Shown one piece after another: positions 36,932-48,828 of a stretch of 64,000 nucleotides of DNA (the stretch's first letter is position 1; the number at the start of each line of letters is the position of its first letter). A program made the position numbers and the translations under genes. Source of the DNA: Pocillopora verrucosa (taxonomy: Eukaryota > Cnidaria > Anthozoa > Scleractinia > Pocilloporidae); assembly GCF_036669915.1 (NCBI RefSeq), contig NC_089312.1, forward strand, positions 24,593,601 to 24,657,600, in the 5' to 3' direction. The notes under the pieces were generated by a model. The model had not been told where the DNA came from. It saw only the letters and a program-made list of their open reading frames with translations, and did no database searches.

Positions 36932-39264
36932 TCATCGCTCCTCAGTCTCTCCGCATTTCTCCTGAGGATATTTTCTATATTTCTCCTGGTAAGAACTCTT
37001 TGCAAAGCATCGAGCAGCAATCAGGTCACATTTGCACAACAGGCTGCGAAATTTGCCATAAATCATATATGACGAAGGGCTGTCTGCAACATTAGATTTG
37101 AAAAGGAGTAAAATTAGTGAGTATTAGTTTATACTAAAACAAACGATAGCGTTGAAGGCACGCTCTGATTGGCTACTCAAACTCCGAAAATCCTTTTCTA
37201 TTTACCTCCTGCAGCTTATAATACTTGTGAGAAACAATTCGGACTCCCGCCTTTGTGGTCGTTTGATTTGGTTAACACTCGTACAATTACAGATTGAACT
37301 GGACTCCACACGGTTTTGATACCATTACCTCGGTATCAAAAAAAAGGTAAAAAACAAAAAACGCAGTTTTACATTTGATTGGTCGAGAGCGTGGTGCGAT
37401 TTCACTTGACCAATCACAAACCGTAAAGACGCCAAAGCAATGAAAATCCGAAGAATTTGAGACACCGAATTGAAAGTTGCTCTTCAAGGTTTGATCAAGA
37501 GTATGTCAATCCTTAATGTTCGTTTCATTTTTTTAAGATCATTTTCTCCAATTTTTTCCTATGAAAAATGTTCTAATATGAATAAAGGGGATGAGTTTCT
37601 AAAGAAACTGTGGTGATGCGTCGGTGGGAGAGTAAAACAAGGTATTATCAACCGAGGTGATAACGTTATTTGGCCAGCATGAGGAGTTTTAAAAGCTGAC
37701 GTTTCGAGCATTAAATCTTCAACTTACTACATTTCGTTTTTTCACCATCTCCGGTTACTGAATACGACATAACGTATACTGCCTTCGCGAATGGGCAATC
37801 CTCTGATTGCATAATTTCATCGTAGCATTTATCATGGGCCTTACAACACCTGCGGATTAATGAATGGATTGACCGTAGGCCAACCATCCTGATCAGTTGA
37901 GCTATCTTTGTTGATTGATCAATATACGCCGTATGAAGATGAATCAACCAGCCATCATCAGTAAAGAAAGCACTGAATGAAACATATGCGTACGCATCAC
38001 AGCCTGTCTGTATGTTTCGATAGGTGAATGATCATATTTATCGCCCGTGGAGGGAAGGGGGGGTGAAGGTGAGAAATTTGTGGGGGATCACGCTGTTTTT
38101 CAGGGGGAACGGAGGGTGATCAGCTGTCGCCAACAAAGTTTAAAGTGGGTGGGGGCGGGTGGGGGTGGGACAATAACCGGGGACAACAACCAGTCCCTTG
38201 GGTCATGTGTTTTATCTCTCCTTGTAGTGATCTAATGATCAATCATTCAAACACCCTTTGACTCTTGATTCAAGTTTAACAACGTGAGTGGTAGACGGTT
38301 CTTGCATTAGCTTCGAACTTAAATCCTCTGTAAGTGAAATTTTATTCGAGTCACATGAAGTAATTTATATCCTAAAGACTACCATCTAATATCTTACCCA
38401 TCGATAATACAGCTGAATCCTTGATGTGCTATGAAATTCTCAATCTTAGCTTGTTACAGCTATAACTAGCAGAATAAAGGTAAGATACTCGCCCGTCCAA
38501 ATCATCCACGGGTTTGCCTTCCCCACCAATTCCACACCAGCAGCCATAACCAATGAAATCTTTAGGATTTCTTTCAGTGAACTTATAAACCAATATGCCA
38601 AAATTGATGACGTTTCTTTTGGTGATGTTGTCATTACCGCCTTTGATTACGTAGAAGAAAACAAACAAGACAGAAAAAAGCGAAAACAAGAGAAATTACT
38701 GACAAACAAAATTAAAACTAAAAAATGAAATAGAGTTATAATGAAGAAATACTCTTTTTATAAGAAATGACCCGAAAGCTGTGTGCACGACTTGCACTTG
38801 GCTATTATTGTATTTATCCGTTTCGGCTTGGGAAACATTTCCCTCGTCATCGTTTTTGAAGACCTTTTTTCTGGGCGTTACGAAGAAAACAAAACCGTTT
38901 TCCAATTATCTATATTGTATGAACGGATGGAATAACATCTTCAGTTTAAAGTTACTTTTACTGTTAAGACTGGCATTTGATTGGTGGAAAGCAGATCGAT
39001 AGACAAACTCAGAACGAAATTGAATGTTCTGTTCGAAAGTTGCACAACACGGATACAGTAAATATCGTACTTCGAATCCTGTTAGTTTGAAGATCGTTAT
39101 CTTAATTATAGATCTTAAGCATCTTATGAAAAGAAAGTAGGTTTTACTTATAAGATCATGGTTCAGATATGATTAATTTTTTTACCTCCTCTTGATGGGT
39201 CGGATTCCACCCGTGCGATGAATCCCAAGAGTATTGGCCACAGAAAAATTAAGTTGGATCCCAT
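36932..39264 (-). CDS. Secretory phospholipase A2, copy B, right arm
   Basis: Exons 39264-39186, 38640-38493, 37849-37728 and 37083-36932 have exactly the lengths of the left-arm copy and stay open. The signal peptide, calcium loop, His-Asp pair and second Asp are all present, and the GC-AG intron 2 is kept (donor at 38492). The 3' flank differs from the left copy by the 326-bp indel, so the two transcripts would have different 3' UTRs. Confidence 0.88.
37581..37709 (+). repeat. Dispersed repeat (TTTCTAAAGAAACTGTGGTG family), right copy
   Basis: Mirror of 10964-11095, in intron 3 of phospholipase B. Confidence 0.8.
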
Positions 39265-39367
39265 GGCTAAACTGTAGTTCTTGAGGTGATTTTAAGAAGA
39301 AGTCTCAGTTTAAAACCAAAGAAGCCGTAACCTCTTATAAGTGATTTGTTGAACAGTTCTAGCTTCG

Positions 39368-39379
39368 CTTATATATATA
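39368..39379 (-). promoter_or_regulatory. TATA box of phospholipase gene B, right arm
   Basis: On the minus strand the TATATATATAAG motif lies about 105 bases upstream of the start at 39264. Confidence 0.55.
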
Positions 39380-40748
39380 TCAAATACCGCGTCTTGTTCT
39401 CTGCTTAAAGTGGCTTAGGGTAAATTGATTTTCCGAGCCTTTATCAAAATGACGCTGTCAAAGACTTTTCTTTAACACATATAACGTTGCATTTTGTATA
39501 TATACTAAACTTAAAAAGTAAAGATTCACCTCCGTTTATTTTGAATTAAAAAATGTAAATTCAATTCACTCTATCGGAAATCACAAACAAACAAGCGAAA
39601 AACAATCAGATGAAAAAATGGCAAGGATTGAAAAAAAAAACGGCGCGGTGTTATTTCGATCCTTACTCCGTCGACTTTTTAGAAAGGAAGAAAACCTTTG
39701 GGGTGTAGAAATAAGCCGAGATTTCAATGAAGACTGTTCAAAAAAGCTCTGTTAATTGGCATTTGAGTCCACTAACCTCTGTGTGTTGCTTCCTCTGCTC
39801 TGATTTAACTAAAAAAATCTTAGCGTTTGACTATTATATATTCCCTAATTTCGTAACCCTTTTGTTTTTTCAAGAGGTGGGGTACATATTTCAAGTGACT
39901 TAATACCATTGAATGGATTACCCGAGCAATAGAGTTACCTGCAGTGAACAGTAGCATTTGGATTTTGTCACTATCCTGATGGCAGGTAAGTCTGGGTAGA
40001 CCTTAAGTTAATATTCATAAACTTAGAGCTAAGCAATTCCTTGCTAATACCAAACCGTTCAATGGTGCTCTTTGCATACTCTCAGTGACACGCTGGCATC
40101 GTGATGCATAGCAGGACCAACAATCCAGCTGGTCAGAAGTAATTAGGACTCTTAAAAAAGTTCCAGTCAAAAGAAGAAGGGTTGAATGGTTGAAGAACTG
40201 TCTATCAAAAAGAACGCACTACATATGCTAGATTTGATAGATCCGTTGCGGATACGTGATCACCAAAACAAATTCGTAGATTTACGAATCTGGCTAGAGG
40301 AAATATCAGGGAACAAATCAATTCGAGTACTGTATAATCATGATTCAAATGTAGAGACGAAAAACAGAAGGCTATGGAGCAGTCTCTCTGTTCTGTTTTT
40401 AAAACAGAACACAATCTTTGAAACGTGTTTGCTACAGTCAAGCACAGTACGGATGCCTCATCTACACCCAATAAAAAGATCTAAGTCAGAGACGCATGCC
40501 TCGAATTCACGCACTTCCCATCTGCAATATTTTGGAAAGATAATTTGGTACATTTTAGGTTTGAAACATTACCCACGTTCAGCAAATATCATGTAAGACT
40601 GAAGCAAACTCTGAAGAAGGATATCGTCTCGGCGTTTATTTTTATTAGAACCAGCTCTAGAAGAGCAACGATGAAGTGTTAAAGCTCTTTCTGTTAATCA
40701 TAGAACAATGAAGTGTTTTTCTTCCAACTGTACACAACTTGTGTCTTT
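39380..40748. other. Intergenic between phospholipase genes, right arm
   Basis: Mirror of 7922-9290. A 136-codon plus-strand frame at 40186-40596 has no recognisable domain and contains the same short palindromes as the left copy. Confidence 0.6.
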
Positions 40749-43271
40749 CTAGCATTTCTTCTGCGGGTAGTTTTTATACTTCCGATTATAACGACTCTTT
40801 GCAAAGCATCTGACCGCCACGGCATCACATCTGCACAACAAATAACGACACTTGCCCCAGTACCAATACGAGGAAGGCCGTTCTGTGGATAAAATAATTA
40901 TTTATATTATTTGTAATCAAGCAAAGGAAATGAACAAATTTTTCTTTCGAAGAGACTTAAGATAAAAAAAAAAGGTAGATGCTTAATTTGGTTGCCATCA
41001 AATTACTGTTTCTCTAATTCTCCACAATAGCAAAAGGCCCAGTTTGCTTGGTTCACCCTGGCGCAAGTTATCTAGCTCGCCTACGGGTCGATTCTCCCGC
41101 AAAAGACTTCGCCCACTGGTCGGTTTCGCCGACAAGTCGTCTCGCCTACCGGTCGCTTCGCCCACAAGCTATTTTGCTTACAGGTCCGTTTCACCTTCAA
41201 GTCATCTCGCCTGCGAGTCGGTTTGACCACAAGTCATTTCGCCCACAGGTTCGTTTCGCCCTCAAGTCATGTTCCCCAGACATTGCTCTTGAGCCGGCGA
41301 AGCATTTGGTGATTTACACCGATCGCCATGATCGACGCATGAAATGGCTAAGTGTGTCACCGGCTCAAAATGTGAAAGGAGTGAAAAGAAGCTAATTCAC
41401 CGTCAATGATACTGCTGGTTATCGCGCAGTCTCCAGAACCTAGCATTCATGTTTAAACCTTAATATTATGTCTATAATAATATGAAACACATGAGATAAA
41501 TCCATTAAATAAAGTTTAATGGAATAAATAAAAACACCAGGAATTGTCCAATGCAACAAGATTGCAACGTACTACAATCCAAAGGTCTCCCTCTCTCAGT
41601 TGAATATGACAGAGTATACACGGCTGCCTTAAATGGACACACGTCGGACTGGAGTTTGTTATAACACATGTCATGGACGTAGCAACACCTGAGGACAAAC
41701 AGCCAAGGCTTAGTCGTTCAAAAGGCGGATAGTGCTATCTAACGTATAAATCATTATACTGCGGATTTGTTTTAACAAAACATACTGCACTATCCACCGA
41801 ATAGGGAATTATCCCATGGATCGTGATATCCATCCTTCAAACAACAGGGGCCAGGAGTACAATGTCCTAAATGCTCGGTAGAAACGTTGAACATGAAAAG
41901 TAAGAACTGAGATGAATTGGCATGGCTCACAGTTGTTTCCAGGTTTTACCGCGCAGATACGCCTAGGTATCAGGTTCTCAAACCTCATAAAAACTTCGCT
42001 GGTAATCTGTAACGAAGTAGTTATACAATGTTGGACTTCTTACGTGGAGGTGCCGGGTTCAGAGGGTTCCAATGGGGTTCGCGGAGAACCATCAAACGGC
42101 GTAACGTTTAAGCTTTTAATCGTCAAAAAAGATAAATTTTTAACGTCTAACCTTCAAAAAGCAGCTTCACATTAACCGTTAAACGGGTTCAAAGTCTTCT
42201 TGATCTCACTACTTGAGCCGCTCGTCACAAACATTCCCAAGGGTTAAATTTAGCGTCACGAATTCGAAGATGGTAAACGAAATATTATTTGTGTAAGTGG
42301 TTACATACTCACCTGTCCAAAACATCCACTGGGTCTCCCTTCCCGCCATACCCACACCAGCAACCATAACCATTGAAATGCAAGGGATTTCTTCTAGTAA
42401 CTTTATATATCATCCAACCAAAATTTAACACACTTCTCTTGGTCGCATCGTCAGTTCCGCCTGTTATCAAAATATAACACTTCATCCTTATACTTAATGC
42501 GAACATTTGTTAGATAATTAGTAATGAGATCATGTATGATGATGTAGTGATGAATTGATTTCGGGAACCCTTTGTGAATATCTGAATTCTTTAATCCGTC
42601 ATGTGTAAAACATTCCATTAACTCTTTAACCCCTTAGAGTGATTAGTAACTATTTTCTCCTTTCAGTACCACCCCTAAAACAAATGTTGAGGTCATGAGA
42701 ATAAAAGAAATGATCACTAACTAAAGAGGCTCTTGATTGTTAAACAAATTCTCTTTGTCGGTACCATAGGAAATGAATACAGAACAGTATGGAGAAATTG
42801 TATACCGATGTTAGGATGTAAAGGGTTAAAAAGAATCCCATGTTCAGTTTCTCGTACCAACCCCACGTTATATCCTTACAGAAAGCAACAATCGGTGATA
42901 GGGATATGCTATCAAATAACTAAACGTCAGTTCTATAGATGTGACATTTAGTTGTCTCCTAGCGCAGTCCTGAATACGAAATCCATTTTGGCGGTAATTT
43001 TTTCATGTTCTTCCTAAAGACACCTTCGAATGGAGCATTAACAGCCTTTTGAGTATTAATCGATGTTAAAACTTACAAATATAGTGTATATGTAGCTGTA
43101 CACATCTGATAGCTTCAGTCAACAGGTACTTATCAATTTATCACATTTATTTTATTTTATTTTACCTCTGTCATTTAATAGACTTTGCACACGACCAGGC
43201 TCTTCAAGGGCAGTCCTGACAACAATGGCACCACTGACTACTGACATCAGCAAAATCAATTTGATTCCCAT
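40749..43271 (-). CDS. Secretory phospholipase A2, copy A, right arm
   Basis: Exons 43271-43166, 42460-42313, 41688-41573 and 40882-40749 have the same lengths as in the left arm and give 167 residues. Signal peptide, calcium loop and both catalytic motifs are intact. With copy B and the mirror pair, the window shows four open secretory phospholipase A2 genes. Confidence 0.9.
41077..41280. repeat. Degenerate minisatellite of about 17 bp, right copy
   Basis: Mirror of 7395-7600, in intron 3 of phospholipase A. Confidence 0.85.
42617..42829. repeat. Dispersed repeat with CCCTTTACA end, right copy
   Basis: Mirror of 5838-6048, in intron 1 of phospholipase A. Confidence 0.75.
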
Positions 43272-45819
43272 AGTGTGCTGTAATGCAAGAACCTTAACAA
43301 AAAATTGGTTACTTCTAATCCACAATTCTAGAAACTGTGAAATCCTTTTAGGTTCTCGCCTTTCGATAAATGAGAATCTCGAACACTTACTGTGTTGTTC
43401 AAGAACACTTTCGAAGGCCGGGGTTCGACCCTAAATCTTCCCTTTCGGATATCAGCGCACAAATAAATAAGCCACCGCGTCAATCACTTTCTCGGTTACT
43501 AATTAATTTTAAATTTTAAATGTTCATACCAATTCTACAGCATAGTGGCTTTTATTATATAACGACAATGATCATTTCTGGTTAACGACCATGGCAAGAA
43601 AACCATGAACAACTGTGTGATTCTGTAATGATGAACAGTTCTTAATTTGATGAGAATAAGGTTTCGAACCTGATTATCAAATTAAGAGTATTTTTTATCT
43701 TTCGATGACTCAGGAAAGCTGATCCGCACCCTCGAATTCAATTCATTACAAAGTAAATTGACCTTTCCTGAAACCTTTCGAAATCGCTCTATCCATATAG
43801 GTAATTTAGTTTTCCTTAAGGTGACTCTGCATCATGGAAAATAAATCATGAATGTTTTTTTTCTTCCCTAGAAACTTATTACGCAAAAGAGTTTAAAAAA
43901 AGCAAGATCTTTGCCTTCACAAATTGTTCTTTTGTTGGCCGAGTATCTAACTTATATATATGGAAACAACACCAGAACAACCAGCAGCTTTCGAGGAGAG
44001 AAGAAAATCGAGAATCATGCAATAAACATTGAATTCTAGACGATCACACTGACCTCAAAGCAAATGTGGAAATTTCCCACGCAAATTTCTCTTGGCTGTG
44101 ATTCAGTAGCAAAAAGAGCATACGATAAGCCTCCTCTTCGAACTGTTCGTTAAATTAAATGAAGGCCATGAAATTTTATAGCCGGTTAATGGAATTACCT
44201 AATCAACTGATGGGCAACCCAAAAATCCATTAACGAGTAAGGTTTTACAGGTAAGTATTTATTTCATTGTGGGGTGAAATTTCATTTTTTCGTGTCGAGT
44301 AACCTGCTTTATACGAATCCGGATGATGAAAGTGCAATTTCGTCTCCTTATAATTCCCAATTAAATGGCGCTCACTTGTAAAATCATAAATTAACTTCAG
44401 TGTCAATCAATTAATTTGGCACTTCTGGGCTAATTGTAGCATGTAAACGTAAACATGTGCAAACGAATAGAGTTTTACTAACAGAATATGACCATAAATT
44501 ATTAAAAATTCAAACCGGCGTGAGTGTAGCGCGAAGGGTGGGATGGCTGGGAGCAAAACAACGGACTATCTATTGAAAGCAACGAATACTGAGTTCTAAT
44601 GTAGCGTTCTACACAATTCAATTATGTTCATGGGTTCAAATCCCGCACAAGCCTGAACTGCTCAAGTAGTGTTCCGTTACTGCGAAGATCGCTTTCATAT
44701 TCACGTCTTTATGCGCATAAATTTATCTCTTTACTTTATTGTACTACTCGGCCGATTTTACCTTAAAGAGAGAAAGAGCTCACAGACAGAGAGAAGTCTA
44801 TGGATGCTCAGTTGATAGAGTCAGCAATCATGTAGGCGCAAAGCAATGCTAAGCTGCCAGGTTGATCAAACGTTTATGCGGATGCTATTCCTAATAAATA
44901 ACATGCAAGCGTCGTAACTATTAAAGTAGGATCGTTTATTAGCATTCGGTTTTTAATTGACACGTTATCACGATTGTAAGATAAGCAGAAATCAAGTAAT
45001 CCTCACTCCTTTATTGCGTGTTTGAAATTTTTCCTTGTTAGTTTTAGTCCCGTTCTACTTTCTCTTATGTCCATGCTTTACTAATAGCGCAACTAACAAC
45101 CTTAAAGAAATGCGATGGCGTTATACAGATGTAATCCCACAAATAACCATTTGGCTTTTACACATATTTGTTTAATTGACATAAAATTCTTCGACCACGA
45201 GACAGAGCATGTTTTGAAAGTTATGCATTATTTACACTTTTATCGATAAAATAGAAACCCGTTTGAACAAATAAGACCTCCTTCCCCTTCACTAGATCCA
45301 TGTTGAACGCAAATTGGCATGCTTTTGAAAGTAAGGCTCTTCTGAAATAAGAGACTTAAGTCAAGGAATCGAAAAACCTTGTAACATCAGAAATAAAAAT
45401 AAAAGAAAAATGACCATTTTTCATGATAAATCATGTGACATTAACGACAAACATTAGTTCTATTTTGCAATACTGGAATTTACTTGTTTTACTACCTTAT
45501 TTTTTTTTCGTTTTCGTTATTTCGAGTCTTTGTTTGAAACCAAATTCTAAGGCTTGGCTTCAATAAACTTACGATTACCTCTACAATAACTGAGACATTT
45601 GATTACAAAATGCGTTTGAATCCCAATTGGATTTTTGTTAGAGTTCATGGAAACGCTTGGGCACAGTTTCTGAGTTGTAGTAATGCTATGTAAACAAGTT
45701 CCCAAAAGGGATCAAGTTGTTCTTTAAAAAAAAATCTTTCGCAGGTACATCTGTGAAATTGACTTCTTCAGTGTTGATACAACTCTCCCTTCTGATGTAT
45801 TCTGTCACATTCAAGTAAA
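43272..45819. other. Intergenic, right arm
   Basis: Mirror of 2857-5397, with a tRNA-derived repeat at 44510-44830 and no supported gene. Confidence 0.7.
44510..44830 (+). repeat. tRNA-derived SINE-like element, right copy
   Basis: Mirror of 3840-4160. The B-box-like GGTTCAAATCCCG is at about 44633-44646, and the A-box-like GCTCAGTTGATAGAGTC follows at about 44806-44822. Confidence 0.45.
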
Positions 45820-48806
45820 TTATCCTCGATAGGCATTCATGTTCCTCCAGTTTCCATACGATGTTCTGTACGCCTGATAAGGGTTCGGGTATTGAGATCT
45901 CGCTCGGGCGTATTGCTTGTACTGTGCGTAGTAATCATTTGACCGAGACGCAGGGTAATAATTTCGATAACCGTAGGTGGCAGGTGTCATACGTGTTTGC
46001 GAGTAGGAGAGTGGCCTTATGCTATTCAATGCGGCGTTCCGGCCGATACAACACTTGACTGAACACACTGGAGCGCATGTACTCGGGCACGATCCAGGGC
46101 AGGTGGGAGCAGGGGGAGGTGCTGGAGCAGGCATGGGATAGTATATTGGAGATGGGGCTGGGGGAGGAGGTGGACTGCAACAAGTCTGAGAACATGCAGG
46201 GAAGCACTTAGCTGGGCATGCTCCGGGACATGTTGGAGGCAGCTGGGGAGGAGGAGGCGGAGGAGGAGGAGGAGGCGGTGGAGGAGTGCAGCAGCTGATG
46301 TCACATCTGGGAAAGCACTTGTATGGTTTGTGGCATGGTAGAGAACACACCTGGTCATGAAGAAGAATGCAGCGTAAGAGAATTCAATTTATGCCATAAA
46401 CGGATGGAATCGCATATAGCAGTGTTTAGTTTCTAGGTTGTGTGAGGCTCGGGAGCAAATGTTCTGCTTAGGGTTACCATATATTGAATAACCAATTAAA
46501 CGAGCAAAGAATTTGCCAGCTAGCTGTGGCGGTTGCACCTAGATCACAACCATTGGGAGACAAGAGAAATCACAACGGCATGACAGCAACACAGCATGAC
46601 AGTCTCCATTAACAATGCCAATGCCAATCTGATTCTCACAGTTGTAATAAATTGAACACGAAACTAAGTGAATGGGATATATCTAATTGGAACTAGCAGA
46701 ACTTGAAGGATGAATGACTCATCAACTTACCGGCACAATCTTCGGATGCTGTATACATCGGTAGACAACTCTGGCATACTTATAAACCTCAGGGCACATG
46801 ATAGAATTTTTCTTTCCCAGAAAAGTACTAGTGGCTGCCACGGAACATTTGCTTTCTCCTTGACACAAATCAAATAACTTCTCATTGATTCTATGTTCGT
46901 CCTTCACACAGTGTCCCTTAGAAGGAAGTACTTTGTGTTGACATGTGTTGTTATCATCTCTGCCGTAAAATGTACTGTATAGGGCGATGCGATCATACCT
47001 AGAGAACACGAGCAAGGGGTTAATTGCATGATTTAATTCTCACACCAATGACTTTGAAAAAGTAATTTTACCAAAGCTGTATCTCACCACAAGTTTTAGC
47101 TTCTCTACGAAGCTCTTTTTACAAACTGTCATGAAAATGTGTATGGCATAGCTTTATTGGAAAGCTTAGAAAATTGACCGAAAAAACACAAATTATCATG
47201 CTTTAAATTTCATGTATTTCCCAAGGAACACTATCGGAAGTGTCACGTAACAAATGTTTTTTTTCCCTTTGGCTTGTTTGCTTGTTTGTATGTTTGTCTG
47301 CAAGGAGCAAGAGAAACATGAAATCGCCGCGCCTTGATAAAGCATAGATATAACAATACATAACCAGTAGTTATATACAAGAAGAAAACAAGTAAAGGTA
47401 TCGATGAATAAGGAAGGGAAGGATTAGAATTTGCTGACCCTAGGGTTGTGATAATTACTGATCTTAATTCATTCATTGCACAATGACATCACATACTTGT
47501 TTGGGCATTTGATCTTCAGTTTATGTCCCTCGCAAGCTACCGCTACCTTTTGTTTCCTCTTCATGTACAAAGGCATCGGAGGAGGCTTGGGTTGGCAACA
47601 TGATGAGGAACACTGGGGGTAGCACTCCTTTGGGCAGTCCGATGGACAGGGAGGAGGAGGTGGGGGAGGCTGAGGAGGTGGAGAGGGGGTTGGAGAGGGT
47701 TCGGGAACAGCTGTAGGAGAGGGGGAGGCAGCCGGCGCAAATGCTGCTGGAGAAGGAGGAGCAGCGGGATATTGAAAATATGCGGCAGGTGGGGGTGCCG
47801 ACTGTGCAGGCTGTTGGTAGTAATACCGCAGCTGTTGCTGCCGCTGTTGTTGCTGCTGTTGTAGCAGCCGCTCCTGTTGATATATGGACGATCGTTGAGC
47901 TGTGTAGCAACACATTGCGTTACACCCAGGGTAACACCGAGGAGAGCAATTTCCCTGACAGCTTCCTAAGAAGAAGAAATGTATTATGTATCAGTGATAA
48001 AAGAAATTCTAGTAATTGTTTTGAACACTTGTTTTAAATAGCGGGGCAATTGACGGTGTAACTTCTTCGGACCAGAGACATCAGCTCAAAAATCAACACT
48101 AACGCTATTCTATTGATTACCACCTGGAAGCCTGCAGGATAAAAACAATTATCTAAATTTCGTCAATCAAATCTGTAATTATTTTAAATGGTCATTAAGT
48201 CAGTCAGTCAGTCAGTCAGCCAAACAGTCAGTCAATCAGTCAGTCAATCAGTCAGTCAATCAGTCAGTCAATAAGTCAGTCCCTCAGTCAGTCCGTCCGT
48301 CCGTCAGTCAATCAGTTTGTTAGTCAATCAGGCAGTCGGTCTCTCTTTCTGTCTGTCAATCAGTCAGTCAGCCAATCACTCAGTCAGTCAGTCAATCAGT
48401 CAATTAGTCAGTCATTCAATCGGTTAGTCAGTCAGTCAGTTAATCAGTCAGTCAGTCAGTCAATCAGTCAGTCAGTCAGTCAGTCAGTCCGTCAATCAGT
48501 CTGTCCGTCAGTCAGTCGGTCAGTCAGTCAATCAATCAGTCAATCAGTCAGTTCGTCATTCAATCAGTCAGTCAGGCAGTCAGTTGGTCAATCAGTCCGT
48601 CAGTCGTTCGTTCAGACAGTCGCTTAGTTAATAATTCTGTCAGTTACTTTGTCAGTTAGTGCGTCATTCGCTCACTCACTCACTCACTCATACACTCACT
48701 CGATCCATTTGCTTTTTTACTGACTTCTTAATATGAACTTACCAAAGAAGGATCCTTGCGCCGTAGAAATGAATGAAACAACCGCTATGAAACTTGCCAG
48801 CCACAT
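45820..48806 (-). CDS. Minicollagen-CRD / SUEL lectin protein (nematocyst-type), right arm
   Basis: Exons 48806-48743, 47964-47497, 46998-46731 and 46350-45820 give a secreted protein of about 443 residues. In order: signal peptide (1 to about 17), CRD1 (24-41), Gln- and Pro-rich linker, CRD2 (128-145), SUEL/galactose-binding lectin domain (about 164-265), CRD3 (269-288), poly-Pro run, CRD4 (308-325), Pro-rich linker, CRD5 (351-368) and a Tyr/Arg-rich tail. CRDs follow C-x3-C-x3-C-x3-C-x3-CC; CRD3 has x5 in the second gap. Minicollagen CRDs crosslink the nematocyst capsule wall by disulphides, so a wall role is inferred. There is no Gly-X-Y collagen stretch. One C is missing near 47940 (the left arm has it), which shifts the frame inside CRD1; I take this as a sequencing error. 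An acceptor at 48829 suggests a further upstream 5' UTR exon. Confidence 0.85.
48195..48626. repeat. (CAGT)n tetranucleotide satellite, right copy
   Basis: Mirror of 1-480, here inside intron 1 of the CRD/lectin gene. A separate short CACT run follows at 48670-48703. Confidence 0.95.
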
Positions 48807-48828
48807 GTTGATTTACGACCGCAACTTT

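Larger units (their letters stand above)
24342..48626. repeat. Right arm of a giant inverted repeat
   Basis: Reverse-complement copy of 1-23888. It contains two segments missing from the left arm (34989-35126 and 36572-36897), a shorter GACT-type repeat, and one Asn codon fewer in the lectin domain of the outer gene. Sequence beyond 48626 pairs with nothing inside the window, but its partner would fall left of base 1, so the true outer limit of the arm is unknown. Confidence 0.97.
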
